A DNA stretch of 64,000 bases, taken from positions 26,200,001 to 26,264,000 of the forward strand of contig JBAIAC010000051.1 of NCBI GenBank assembly GCA_037349315.1, written 5' to 3'. A model generated the notes under the pieces. It ran no database searches and had not been told where the DNA came from. It was given only the letters and a program-made list of their open reading frames with translations. The position numbers were made by a program, and so were the translations under genes. Shown here in pieces: positions 22,461 to 33,445 of the stretch (the first letter of the stretch is position 1; every line of letters starts with the position of its first letter). Origin of the DNA: Chelydra serpentina. Its lineage: Eukaryota; Chordata; Testudines; Chelydridae.

Positions 22461-23802
22461 CACAGGCACCAACTCCACCCCCGCTCGGGCTTGAGATCCT
22501 TAGAATCATAGAATCATAGAATCTCAGTGTTGGAAGGGACCTCAGGGGTCATCTAGTCCAACCCCCTGCTCAAAGCAGGACCAAACCCAATTAAATCATC
22601 CCAGCCAGGGCTTTGTCAAGCCTGACCTTAAAAACCTCTAAGGAAGGAGATTCCACCACCTCCCTAGGCAACCCATTCCAGTGCTTCACCACCCTACTAG
22701 TGAAAAAGTTTTTCCTAATATCCAACCTAAACCTCCCCCTCTGCAACTTGAGACCATTACTCCTTGTTCTCTCATCTTCTACCACTGAGAACAGTCTAGA
22801 TCCATCCTCTTTGGAACCCCCTTTCAGGTAGTTGAAAGCAGCTATCAAATCCCCCCTCATTCTTCTCTTCTGCAGGCTAAACAATCCCAGTTCCTTCAGC
22901 CTCTCCTCATAAGTCATGTGCTCCAGCCCCCTAATCATTTTTGTTGCCCTCCGCTGGACTCTTTCCAATTTATCCACATCCTTCTTGTAGCGTGGGGCCC
23001 AAAACTGGACACAGTACTCCAAATGAGGCCTTACCAGTGCCGAATAGAAGGGAATGATCACGTCCCTCGATCTGCTGGAAATGCCCCTACTTATACAACC
23101 CAAAATGCCATTAGCCTTCTTGGCAACAAGGGCACATGTTGACTCATATTCAGCTTTTCGTCCACCGTAACCCCTAGGTCCTTTTCTGCAGAACTGCTGC
23201 CCAGCCATTCGGTCCCTAGTCTGTAGCAGTGCATGGGATTCCTCCGTCCTAAGTGCAGGACTCTGCACTTGTCCTTGTTGAACCTCATCAGATTTCTTTT
23301 GGCCCAATCCTCTAATTTGTCTAGGTCCCTGTGTATCCTATCCCTACCCTCCAGCGTATCAACCACTCCTCCCAGTTTAGTGTCATCTGCAAACTTGCTA
23401 AGGGTGCAGTCCACACCATCCTCCAGATCGTTAATGAAGATATTAAACAAAACCGGCCCCAGCACCGACCCTTGGGGCACTCCACTTGATACCGGCTGCC
23501 AACTAGACATTGAACCATTGATCACTACCCGTTGAGCCCGACCATCTAGCCAGTTTTCTATCCACCTTACCGTCCATTCATCCAGCTCATCCTTCCCCCA
23601 CTCCGCCCCCTCCAATGAGGCTCCGCCCCCTCCTCTGAGCATGCCCCACTCCCAGCCAAGCAGCTGATCAGTGACAGGTGGGAGGTGCAGGGGGATAGGG
23701 GGAGGAGCTGATCGGCAGATAGCTGCTGGTGAGTGTTGAGCACACAATATTTTTTTCCGTGGTTCCCCCAGCCCCAGAGCACCCACGGAGTTGGCACCTA
23801 TG
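22461..23802. mobile_element. Hairpin hAT-type MITE, copy 2, split by a CR1
   Basis: The left end cacaggcaccaactcc (22461) and the right end ggagttggcacctatg (to 23802) are inverted repeats. The flanks ccattgac (22453-22460) and ccactgac (23803-23810) agree at 7 of 8 positions, as expected for a hAT target duplication. About 40 bp of MITE remain on the left and about 220 bp on the right. Between them sits a CR1 (22501-23583). Confidence 0.7.
22501..23583 (-). mobile_element. CR1 LINE, 5-prime truncated, nested in a hAT MITE
   Basis: The 3-prime end at 22501 has three octamer-like units (agaatcatagaatcatagaatc on the plus strand, split here as agaatcatag and aatcatagaatc). The minus strand encodes the C-terminal half of CR1 RT, from [13 protein letters not shown] (near 23583) through [11 protein letters not shown] (near 23380) to the tail ending near 22591. 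There is a frame change near 23100-23160. It was therefore inserted into the MITE after that element had landed. Confidence 0.85.
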
Positions 23803-23810
23803 CCACTGAC

Positions 23811-24778
23811 AACTGATTGACATCAATGCAAACAGAACCAGATCCAAAGGACCAGTTTGCTGGGTTGTTAAAATAGAATTTCAAAAAGAAAACTAAAATT
23901 ATACCTTGTACAAAGCAGGTACAAGACAAACCTGCCATCATGCACCATATGTACCACATTGGCCCCATGTCTGGAGGTCACGAACCAAGGGAGAGTGAGA
24001 AGCTAGCCTCCCATAGAATGGGCAACAGGCAGTGCACCCTGGGTGATTTTTGGAAAGTACATGTACACAGCTATGCATATGTGGACCCGAGGGGAGAATA
24101 ACACCCCTAGCTCGTAGTGTAGATGTAGTTTAGTGTGTGGGGGAAATCTCTACATCTCTGTGCAAAGCAGAGCAGCAACAACATGCAAGAGGGTGTTTAC
24201 CAATAGTTATTGCAAAGTAGTACCCAATTGTGATTAGAGACAGAACACTGCCTGGTCACCAGAAAACAAGGAGTTAACAGTATCCACCTCCATTTGTACA
24301 GGCACTCGGGAAAGAGTCATGTGAATGGCTGCTTGGAAGCAGAGTGAGAGAGAATAGCTTTGGGGAGGTGTGCCTCGCACCCAGGAGTACGCTGAACTCC
24401 AGGCCGAGGGGCTTTTTGCTGCCTGCGTATTTTGCTTGTTATGAACATGCACCCTTAAGGAAAAGCCCTTGCTGACTTTGACTATTTTCCTGCTGAATCA
24501 TTCCACCAGCACGCATTGAATTAATTTCCCCCTATAATTAGGAAAAAGCTGATGTGTCTTAGAGACCACTAAGTATTAATTGTTAGTAAATGCTGAATAA
24601 TTCCCACTACCAGCATGGCAGCTGGTCCCAATAAACTGTACGGGGGAGAGGGAGGGGAGGGGAAAGGAGGGAGAATGATCTCCTGTTGCACTAATTAGAA
24701 AGCTGACCTGTTAATAAAGAAAACCAACAGATTTGCAAGATTAATAATAATGGACAAATTGATTCAGAGAAGACAAGA
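23811..24778. other. No recognisable gene
   Basis: Low-information sequence. The phrase near 24095-24130 (ctcgtagtgtagatgtagttt) may be a remnant end of a ggctacatctacac-type element. Confidence 0.4.
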
Positions 24779-24786
24779 CCTAGCCT

Positions 24787-24945
24787 TCAGGGTGACCAGA
24801 TGAAACAAACAAAATATCAGGACACATGGGGGAAACACAACAAAAAATAATAATAAAGCGGCCGGAGCGGCCGAAGCCGCAATGTCGGGACAAAGAACTA
24901 AAAATCAGGACAATCCCGATTTTATCGGGATGTCTGGTAACCCTA
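24787..24945. mobile_element. hAT MITE, TAGGGTGACCAG family, copy 1 (159 bp)
   Basis: The left end tcagggtgaccagatg and the right end catgtctggtaacccta-like (gatgtctggtaaccct) are inverted repeats. Perfect 8-bp target duplications cctagcct flank it at 24779-24786 and 24946-24953. Within it, atcccgat and atcggga suggest a small stem. It has no coding capacity. Confidence 0.85.
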
Positions 24946-25039
24946 CCTAGCCTGTAAATGGGTGGACTCTGGAACCTGCTCTCAACTCTGTTCAGTAATA
25001 AAATGGCGATTGTCCAGACTCATCCATTCCAAGGGTTTT

Positions 25040-25780
25040 GTCTTTATTTTAAATAGAGATGAATGAAAAATCAGATTTTCTGGCCCCAGGGACATTCCAA
25101 TATTTCAACTTTTTTTCATTACAAATTGAGATGAGAAGTTGAAATATTAAAATGCTTCAGAGAAAGAAAAGTTCAGAAAAAAAATAATTTGGAAATTTTA
25201 TTTTGGCATTTTTGCTCAAAATGAAAATTTTCAATATTCCTCAATTGTTTCAGTTTGTTGAACTGACCCAAAAGGTTTCATTTTGAGTCAATTTGATATT
25301 AAATTGCATTTCCCTAGGAGTCACATTGAGTCATGCGAGCTGTTGTTCAAGTTCCTCATGCCCCCATTTTCTCCAATAGGCCAGGCTCATTGGCCAGACT
25401 ACATCTCCTTTGATGCATCAGGAAACTGTCAGAGGAGAAACTGCAGTACATCATGGGAGAAGTAGTTTATCCAGGAAGCCCAGCCCATAAAAAAGAATGG
25501 GAGTAATGGAACAGGAGAACTACAAGTCCCATGAAGCAATGTGGCACCATAGGGAAATGCAGTTTAATGTTGAACTATCTCAAAATGAAACATTTCAGCC
25601 AGTTCAAAAAACCAATATTTGTGTCAAACGAACCTGAAACAAAATATTTCATTTTGATTTTCCCAACAGAAAATTCAAAAATTTCCACATAATCAAAATT
25701 TACCCCTAAAATTTTTTGATTACCCGGCAACTGTATTTTACATAAAAAAAAAACATCTTGATGGAAGATTCCCAACCTGC
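25040..25780. repeat. AT-rich foldback-type repeat
   Basis: Contains many inverted AT-rich phrases (aatatttcaactt and aagttgaaatatt, near 25111 and 25138). A less AT-rich centre carries catcatgggagaagtag and ctacaagtcccatgaagc. The same centre phrase occurs near 40180-40215. It is non-coding and of unknown class. Confidence 0.45.
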
Positions 25781-26625
25781 TGCAATTTTAAATTCAAGTA
25801 CCAAAGCCCTAAGGCAAGACTACTCATAAACACTAGCCTGAGCTCTGCCAACTAGCTGATCCTAGAATTTCTCCATTCAGGACATTCTGTTCTTTCCCAC
25901 TCCCAGCTCTATCTTAGCTCAGAACGGCTCTCAGCCTTTTGTGCTCAGAGCTAATGGGACCCACCTGGCCTGGCTGCCAAGGTGAGTCAACGACATAGCT
26001 CTGCATCGCCATACAGTGCCCTCTGCAGCTTAACGGTGAGTTACTCTGCCCAACCCAAATCTGAACCTTTATGTTTTAAAGTTAAGCACCTGGACAAAGT
26101 AGACCCCTGCCTCTCCTCCCTCACCTTTGAGACTCTGAGGAGAGTCCAATGGGTCTGGCACCCACTTGACTGGGACACATTGATGTTTGGCTCAAATTTC
26201 CTCACTTGTTAGTCACACCCCAGAATGCCTGGCACACCCACAACTGGAAACCCCCAGAACCATTCAGTCCTTATGCAAACCAGGTGTGCAATGTACTATG
26301 GGCCATCAAGTACCAAGGGAAGTAGTATGAGATTTGAATGCAGCAAATGCCACACACCCTGCAAAGAAGGGGTCAGGGCTTCTGGCCCCCATCACCTTAC
26401 CTGCTTCCAGTGATGGGGTGGGGGAGATGACTGTGTGTCCTCTCCAGCTGGCTCCCTGTGATGAAGGGAATGGTCCTGTGATAAATCATTGCAGGTAAGC
26501 GAGTCCTGTCTATGTTATGAAAAGAAGAAAGAAGAAATGGGATGTGTTAGGACTGAGAGTAGATGGTGGTAGTGTTATATAGAAACAGTTGTTGGCTGGA
26601 GCCTTTAAGGAGACACTTTCAGAGT
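25781..26625. other. Nothing recognised
   Basis: No coding signal and no repeat boundaries that I can support. Confidence 0.4.
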
Positions 26626-26633
26626 GATGTGAT

Positions 26634-26755
26634 TAGGGTGATCGCTGGACAGCAAATGTGAAAAATCGGGAGGGGGGGGTAAATAGGAGCCTATATAAGA
26701 AAAAGACCTAAAAATCAGTACTGTCCCTATAAAATCAGGACATCTGGTCACCATA
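26634..26755. mobile_element. hAT MITE, TAGGGTGACCAG family, copy 2 (122 bp)
   Basis: The left end is tagggtgatcgctgg and the right end is catctggtcaccata. Perfect 8-bp target duplications gatgtgat lie at 26626-26633 and 26756-26763. Termini and the ctaaaaatca...gtccc body match the copy at 24787-24945. Confidence 0.85.
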
Positions 26756-26845
26756 GATGTGATTGATCAATCTGTGTGATACCACGTTCCTTCATGTGGT
26801 GTTCCCAGAAGTTACAAGAACAAATGCAGTCAGGCTTCTAAGCTT

Positions 26846-28117
26846 CAAAGAGTCCTGTGGCACCTTATAGACTAACAGAGGTATAGGAGCATAAGCTTTC
26901 GTGGGTGAATACCCACTTCTTCAGATGCATGCAGTGGAAATGTCCAGGGGCAGGTATAAATATGCAGGGAAAAGTCAGGCTAGAGATAACGAGGTTAGTT
27001 CAATCAGGGAGGATTGAACCACCACACGATCCATTGTCTACAGCCAAGCACTGAGGTACAACCGTATTTGCTCCAACCCCTCTGACAGAGACCAACACCT
27101 ACAAGATCTTCACCAAGCATTCTCAAAACTACGGTACCTGCATGAGGAAATAAGGAAACAGATCAACAGGGCCAGACGTGTACCCAGAAGCCTCCTGCTG
27201 CAAGACAAACCGAAGAAAGAAACCAACAGAACTCCACTGGCCATTACTTACAGTCCTCAGCTAAAACCTCTCCAACGGATCATCGGTGATCTACAACCCA
27301 TCCTGAACAACAATCCCTCACTTTCACAGGCCTTGGGAGGCAGGCCAGTCCTCACCCACAGACAACCGCCAACCTGAAGCATATTCTCACCAGCAACTAC
27401 ACACCGCACCATAATAACTCTAACTCAGGAACCAATCCATGCAACAAACCTCAATGCCAACTCTGCCCACATATCTACACCAGGGACACCGTCATAGGAC
27501 CTAACCAGATCAGCCACACCATCACCGGTTCATTCACCTGCACATCCACCAATGTAATATACGCCATCATGTGCCAGCAATGCCCCTCTGCTATGTACAT
27601 TGGCCAAACTGGACAGTCCTTACGCAAAAGGATAAATGGACACAAATCAGATATTAGGAATGGCAATATACAAAAACCTGTAGAAGAACACTTCAACCTC
27701 CCTGGACACACAATAGCAGATTTAAAGGTAGCCATCCTGCAGCAAAAAAACTTCAGGACCAGACTTCAAAGAGAAACTGCAGAGCTTCAGTTCATTTGCA
27801 AATTTGACACCATCCGCTCAGGATTAAACAAAGACTATGAAGGCTAGCCAACTACAAAAGCAGTTTCTCCTCCCTTGGTGTTCACACCTCAGCTGCTAGA
27901 AGAGGGCCTCACCCTCCCTGATTGAACTAACCTCGTTATCTCTAGCCTGACTCTTCCCTGCATATTTATACCTGCCCCTGGACATTTCCACTGCATGCAT
28001 CTGAAGAAGTGGGTATTCACCCACGAAAGCTTATGCTCCAATACTTCTGTTAGTCTATAAGGTGCCACAGGACTCTTTGTCACTTCTACAGATCCAGACT
28101 AACACAGCTACCCCTCT
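26846..28117 (+). mobile_element. Penelope-like retroelement (5-prime truncated) with inverted terminal arms
   Basis: The element is bounded by a 12-bp target duplication gcttctaagctt (26834-26845 and 28118-28129). The first about 165 bp (26846-27013) are the inverse of 27915-28079: agtcctgtggcacc matches ggtgccacaggact, and the gaagtgggtattcaccc phrase appears on opposite strands. This inverted flanking arm is typical of Penelope-like elements. Between the arms lies the 3-prime part of one coding region, ending in a GIY-YIG endonuclease. RT core motifs are absent, so this is a truncated copy. Confidence 0.8.
27040..27847 (+). pseudogene. Penelope-like polyprotein C-terminal part with GIY-YIG endonuclease
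   Basis: From about 27040 the plus strand encodes the linker after the RT (PSDRDQHLQDLHQ-like, then RPVLTHRQPPNLKHILTSNY). Next come a Cys-rich segment (CNKPQCQLCPHI) and the GIY-YIG domain, with the AMYIGQTGQSLRKRINGHK motif at about 27590-27645. The conserved ending (EEHFNLPGHT, LQRETAELQFICKFDT) runs to the stop at 27845-27847. The domain nicks target DNA for reverse transcription in Penelope-like elements. The last 92 codons from 27569 are open. The Y of GIY is replaced in the usual family manner (MYIG). RT is missing, so the gene is not functional. Confidence 0.8.
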
Positions 28118-28359
28118 GCTTCTAAGCTTGTCAGTGCCCACACCTCCACCCCCGAAACCTCACTAGGGAACAAGCACCTCTGCTGCTGGGCATTGTGTCC
28201 CAGGGCAGGGACAGAGCACAAGCCGAGGATGCTGGGACTGTAGTGAGGACTGGGATGTTGATATAGTGCTCCGTGTGCTCTCTTGCTGCTGTCCACTTGA
28301 AAATCTCAGAATGTGCATATCTTGTACCTGCTCAGGTGACACACAATGGATGTTTTCAA

Positions 28360-28394
<35 letters not shown>
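28360..28394. repeat. (GA)n microsatellite
   Basis: About 16 GA units in a row. It lies just before an old CR1 fragment. Confidence 0.9.
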
Positions 28395-28397
<3 letters not shown>

Positions 28398-28414
28398 GTG
28401 GCATCGAAAAAATT

Positions 28415-28950
28415 CCATAAGAGAATAAAAACAGTGGGGATGTTTGCTTTAGAACAGAGGTGGATAAGAAGGGACGTGATAAAGGTATGCAAAACAGTGA
28501 ATGGTATGGAGAAGGGTGCTTCTATTCACACTCTCTAGAGCAAGGAACCATTCCATGAAACTGGAAGGGTATACATTTAAATCTGATAGAAGGTTATACT
28601 TTTCCACACACTATGCCATAAGCCTGTGGAAGTCATTGCCACCAGGTATCATGGAGGCCAACAATCTTAGGATTCAAAAAGGGAGTAGGTATTTAGAAAG
28701 GTTAACAGGAATATCAAGCATTATAATGCTAAGGATTAAAAAATAGCCCCATTTTTTCGAAAGGATAGAAATCCTCAAAGGAATAAGCCAACCTCTAACC
28801 AGTGGAGGTTGAGAAGAAATTTCCCTGGGGCAAGTTATCTCATAACTGTCTTCTGCAGGGTCTCTTGCAACTTCATCTTAAGCAGCTGGTACTGGCTATT
28901 GTCAGAGCAGGACACTGGGCTACAGGGACCTCTGTTGTGACATAGTTTAG
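28415..28950 (+). mobile_element. CR1 LINE 3-prime fragment (older subfamily)
   Basis: On the plus strand, gacgtgataaaggtatgc and cctgtggaagtcattgcc correspond to the end of CR1 ORF2 and the region after it. The tail gtactggctattgtcagagcaggacactgggc matches the tail at 41680-41730 (written there as ggccattatcggaagacag). The coding part is broken by several changes. Confidence 0.6.
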
Positions 28951-29001
28951 CAAATCCAGACAGTGGCCGGAACTTTAATCCCAAATTCAAACTGGACTAG
29001 T

Positions 29002-29175
29002 AGGGGGGAGGGATACCTTAGTGGTTTGAGCCTGCTAAACCCAGGGTTGTGAGTTCAGTCCTTGAGGGGGCCATTTAGGGATCTGGGGCAAAAATTAGGG
29101 ATTGGTCCTGCTTTGAGCACGGGGTTGGACTAGATGACCTCCTAAGGTCCCTTCCGACCCTGATATTCTATGATA
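29002..29175 (+). mobile_element. Cry-type tRNA-derived SINE
   Basis: The head ggagggataccttagtggtttgag ... gggttgtgagttcagtcc gives A- and B-box regions. The body gggccatttagggatctgg follows. The CR1-like tail (ggttggactagatgacctcc, then tgatattctatgat) would let CR1 machinery mobilise it. This is the known architecture of the cryptodire tRNA-derived Cry family. A short tagta repeat flanks it, but it is too short to prove a duplication. Confidence 0.8.
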
Positions 29176-29949
29176 GTAACAACAATGGTTAACAATGGTT
29201 AACTTTGATGTTGCTGTTCCTTGTCTGTGCACCTGTACTTCCTTATTTGAAAGGAAATGAACAATACCATAAGGGAGATCCTGGGGAAAAAGAGAAAGCA
29301 TAGGAAATTGCAAGCTAAGCCCCAGCCTCTCAAGACTGCTTCCTAATTCCTAGCCTAGAGCACTGGGAGATCTGTGCACAGCTCAGACTTTTGCTTCCAC
29401 CAAATCCACATCTGGACTAGATCATTGTCTGCAAAATCCAAGGTTCCTCGGGCCTTCAGGACATGAGCCATGGTTTACACTGATCGCAGCTGCTCTTCAG
29501 AGCTTCTTACAGACAAAGCACTACTGCCATATCTCATTAGTAATAAGACATGCAGCAGGCAGGCAGACCTGTGAGAAACAGAACATGCTAAGAGGACATT
29601 GGTACATGCTGAGGCTCCAGTTTTTATCCTGCCATAGTCTCTACTGGCCTCTCTGAGGCACCCATTTAGGTCCCTCTTCAAATCTGACCTCATTCTCCAG
29701 TTTCATGCATCATATCACAAAGAGTTTCAAAGCACTCCAACATCTGGTGACACATCTAAAGCACACACACACCCCCAACGCACATTGCGGGGGGAGGAGG
29801 GGGTGACTTCCAAAAGCACGCAGGGTTGGCTTAACTCAGCTCCCACTGAAGCTGATGGGAGTTTTACCCTGGACCTTAGGGGGCCGGGGGGTGGGGAGGG
29901 GACGGGAGACAATGTTAGGCCAATATTGAATGCCTATGAAAATCCCATT
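29176..29949. other. Nothing recognised
   Basis: Begins with a doubled aacaatggtt. Contains a short CA run near 29760 and the dispersed motif (tcccactgaagctgatgggag) near 29840. No gene. Confidence 0.4.
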
Positions 29950-30634
29950 TTGTGAGTGAGTGTAACCCCCAAGGAGATTACCTAGATTCCTGGGGCTCTG
30001 TCTGCTGGCAGCTCAGGAAGAGGCACACTGTCCCTGGTAGGGAGGGGGAGCCAAGGCAGACTCAGAGTCTGCCACGCAACCAATAATGAGTGAGAGGCCC
30101 TTCCCAGGAAGCTCAGGAAAGGGGAGAAGCCATTTTTGAGTCAGTCTGGAGCCAGCCAGGGCAAGGGTGGGACTGGCTGTGTCGGGAGCTGGTGAGTCCC
30201 AGGCCTGCATGCAGGGTTCCCCCTGAGAACCTCAAAGCAAGATACCTCAGCTGGGCTTTTCCCTCTCCACTGATGACTCCCAGTTTGCAGAGTTTTGCTG
30301 GGAAACTTCCCCAGCCAGGCTGAGTTAGCCCTCCAGCTCCCTAGGTGAGACCCATCACCACATGGTCAGCTCTGCTCTGTCTGCTAGTCCAGGGCTGCTG
30401 CCTGCTTTGTGTGTGTCTGGACGCTGGGCTAGGAGATGACAGTTGGATTTTAGTACAGTTGTGTAATCTGCACCTTGAGCCCTGCACCCCTTTGTGGTGA
30501 GGGGAAATCCTGGGACCGAAGCAGCCTGATTCCTGCCTGAAGAGGATCCCTGCCAGCAGAAATCAGCCCCTCTGGAGTGACTGAGGAGTCCAGAGTCATC
30601 TCTGAACCTGAGGATCATTCATGGAGGTTGTGAG

Positions 30635-31675
30635 CAGTAGTGCAGCCAGGTCCGGAGCGCAGGGGGAGCGGAGTTATAAAAAGGCGCCTCCCCCTGTACT
30701 CACCCAGCGGCGCTCCGGGTCTTTGGTGGCACTTTGGCGGCAGGTCCTCACTCACTCCGGGTCTTCGGTGGTACCCGCCGCCGAAATGCCGCCGAAGACC
30801 CGGAGCGCCGCCAGATGAGTGCAAGGAGGAGGAAGTCTAGGAAGAAGTACGGCAGAAAGGGATCTAGGGGTTATAGTGGACCACAAGCTAAATATGAGTC
30901 AACAGTGTGATGCTGTTGCAAAAAAAGCAAACATGATTCTGGGCTGCATTAACAGGTGTGTGGTGAGCAAGACACGAGAAGTCATTCTTCCGCTCTACTC
31001 TGCGCTGGTTAGGCCTCAACTGGAGTATTGTGTCCAGTTCTGGGCACCGCATTTCAAGAAAGATGTGGAGAAATTGGAGAGGGTCCAGAGAAGAGCAACA
31101 AGAATGATTAAGGGTCTAGAGAACATGACCTATGAAGGAAGGCTGAAGGAATTGGGTTTGTTTAGTTTGGAAAAGAGAAGACTGAGAGGGGACATGATAG
31201 CAGTCTTCAGGTATCTAAAAGGGTGTCATAAGGAGGAGGGAGAAAACTTGCTCATCTTAGCATCTGAGGATAGAACAATAAGCAATGGGCTTAAACTGCA
31301 GCAAGGGAGGTTTAGGTTGGACATTAGGAAAAAGTTCCTAACTGTCAGGGTGGTTAAACACTGGAATAAACTGCCCAGGGAGGTTGTGGAATCTCCATCT
31401 CTGGAGATATTTAAGAGTAGGTTAGATAAATGTCTATCAGGGATGGTCTAGACAGTATTTGGTCCTGCCATGAGGGCAGGGGGCTGGACTCGATGACCTC
31501 TCGAGGTCCCTTCCAGCCCTAGAATCTATGAATCTATGAAAGAAGCGGCGCTTAAAAAGAAGCGGCGCCTTTTTTTAGCACTGCTAAAAAAAGGCGCCAC
31601 TTCCTTTTTAAGGCGCTGCTCCTGCTCACAGGGGGAGCGGCCACTCCCCCTGTTCCCCCCCCAGCTACGCTACTG
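30635..31675. mobile_element. hAT element, CAGTAGYGYAGC family, split by a CR1
   Basis: The left end cagtagtgcagccagg and the right end cagctacgctactg are inverted repeats. Flanking 8-mers gttgtgag (30627-30634) and tttgtgag (31676-31683) match at 7 of 8 positions. Without the nested CR1 the element is about 340 bp and non-coding, with internal inverted phrases such as gaagcggcgcc and ggcgccacttc. Confidence 0.75.
30838..31539 (+). mobile_element. CR1 LINE 3-prime part, nested in a hAT element
   Basis: The plus strand has an open frame to 31451 coding the C-terminal RT region: [38 protein letters not shown], then [19 protein letters not shown] and [18 protein letters not shown]. Then follows a 3-prime tail with ggactcgatgacctc and the octamer end gaatctatgaatctatgaa. 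The more than 190 C-terminal codons without a stop suggest a fairly young copy. The gene upstream of this point is missing (5-prime truncation, usual for CR1). Confidence 0.85.
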
Positions 31676-32325
31676 TTTGTGAGTGCACCGTCTTTTAGTT
31701 AGTCAGTCAGGGAAATTGTTTTGGGGACCCCCTACTCCCTGAACTGTGTCCTCAAGCCAGGGAGTAAGGGTTTGGGGATTTTATAACCTGCTGCATATTA
31801 AACCTGTGGAGGAACTTACCACCTTCTCCTACTTGTGAGTCCTTTGGGCTGTACTGAACCCAGTCAGCCACACTGCTAAACCACTGTAGAGAAGATCTTG
31901 TGGTCATAAATAATCAAGGGCCCCAACAAAGTACACGTACCAATGGGACACGTGACTGGGGAAAGTCATGGGTATTATCAGCGTGGGCACCGGTGACCCT
32001 AAAAAAAGTGTTTTACCCTGTTATGTTATATTTGTCTCCTGTTTAATATAATTATTGTGTTGGATATATTGTATGTGTTTGTGTTATTTCTTGGAAGTCG
32101 CCAACTATCTGGCAAGTAAGTGGGGATTACCCTGTGGTTAGAATTTTCCTCCCAAGATGCCCTGGTGACCCTGCCAGGAAGGAGTGAGGGGGGTGGAGGC
32201 ACCGCCAAATAAATTCATAGGAAAAATAAAGAAGATAAACCCTGCTGAGTGGGTGGCGGGATCCAGAAGAACCTGTAAGCAGATTGGCATTAAAGAAGGT
32301 AACCGGGTGGAGAGGGGGTGCCACA

Positions 32326-33005
32326 TTAGTATCACCTGTCACTACAACCGTTCCCTCCTACCCAGCGTGGAGGAGAAAACCCACTCCAGCCTCTCCAGTG
32401 CTGCAAGATAAGTGTGCTCTCCAATCTGCCCAGAACCAGCATTTTGTTCTTCGCTTTTTTTTATTTATTTATTTTAGAAGCCCCAGATGATAAATGACTA
32501 GACAGCCTCATTAACTGCAATGCTTTGTCAGTTTTCCCAAAGCAATCAGAGTGTTAGTTAGACCCAAGGAGCAAATGGAAAGCTAAAAATGAAGCCAAGC
32601 ACAGCCCTATTAATCCTGTGGTATGGATCGACATTTGTCAACTGTATTGAAGTTTGTTCTAGTGAATAGAGCCCAAGAGACTACTCAATTACTTTATCTC
32701 TTAGCAATTAGGAACCTGCTCCTTCAGGTCAATCAGTTAGCACAGAGGGAAAAAATTTGGATACAAGATTAACTGTAGAAATCCGCAGCCTTTTGTTCTG
32801 AGGTTCTTTAAACGAAAGGGAACACAGGGTTTTCTTTAAAATGTCCTTTATTTGGATAAGTGAAAGTAAGTGGTTAATTTAAATCAAGGGCCTGGTGGGA
32901 TCTCCAACATGTCTAGTCTGTTGTGCTACACTTGATCCCATAAAGGAAGGCTTCCAAAGTTGCTATCTGGCAAGGAGTGGGAGGTTGGCATATTCTGGTC
33001 ACCCT
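32326..33005. other. Nothing recognised; a TIR-like end at 32996
   Basis: No coding signal. The phrase attctggtcacccta near 32991-33005 looks like a right end of the TAGGGTGACCAG hAT family, but I cannot find its partner. Confidence 0.35.
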
Positions 33006-33009
33006 ATCT

Positions 33010-33195
33010 CAAAAGAAAGACACAGCGGAAGTCCAGAGACAGCCAACAAGACATATTACAGACATGGAGAAACTGCCATATGAAGAGAGATAGAAAAAGA
33101 CTGGAACTATGTACCGTAGATGAATAAAGGAGGGAACATGGTAAGGTACACAAAATAATGAAGGGTTTAGAAATGGTAGATCAGGTGCTGCCATT
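33010..33195 (+). mobile_element. CR1 LINE fragment (older subfamily)
   Basis: Related to the stretch at 28415-28560: a decayed CR1 C-terminal region, with catggagaaactgcc, then ggaacatggtaaggtacac and aaataatgaagggtttag. Frames are broken. Confidence 0.45.
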
Positions 33196-33205
33196 TACTC
33201 TCTCT

Positions 33206-33445
33206 TAGGCTATGTCTACACCACAGAGCCTATGCCAGGATAGCACTCTAGTGTACATGCAGTTTACACTGACAGAAGGACTTTTTCTGCCAGCGTAGTA
33301 ACATCACTTCCCCAAATTACATTGGCTATGCTGACAGAAGAGGTGGTACTCTTCTAAGTTCCGCCCATGTGAGTCACCAAAATGAGGTGTCACTCAATGT
33401 CAGCATAAGCCCTCACAGGGCTAGAACGTAGGCCTATAGAGAGCC
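33206..33445. repeat. MITE-like fragment with ggctatgtctacacc end
   Basis: The left end ggctatgtctacacc resembles the Harbinger terminus at 2779. The inside has gtttacactgacagaagg and ctgccagcgtagtaac phrases. No right end found. Confidence 0.35.

Larger units (their letters stand above)
29950..32325. mobile_element. Possible LTR, interrupted by a hAT element at 30635-31675
   Basis: Tentative. The outer parts (29950-30634 and 31676-32325) are non-coding. They end in gtgccaca, like the gypsy LTRs of this window, and carry a TATA-like gattttataacc at about 31775 and aataaa near 32206-32227. I cannot find a matching target duplication, so the boundaries are not proven. Confidence 0.25.

Noticed and set aside
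28360..28394. (GA)n run as a promoter element
   Set aside because: No gene starts nearby; a simple microsatellite explains it.
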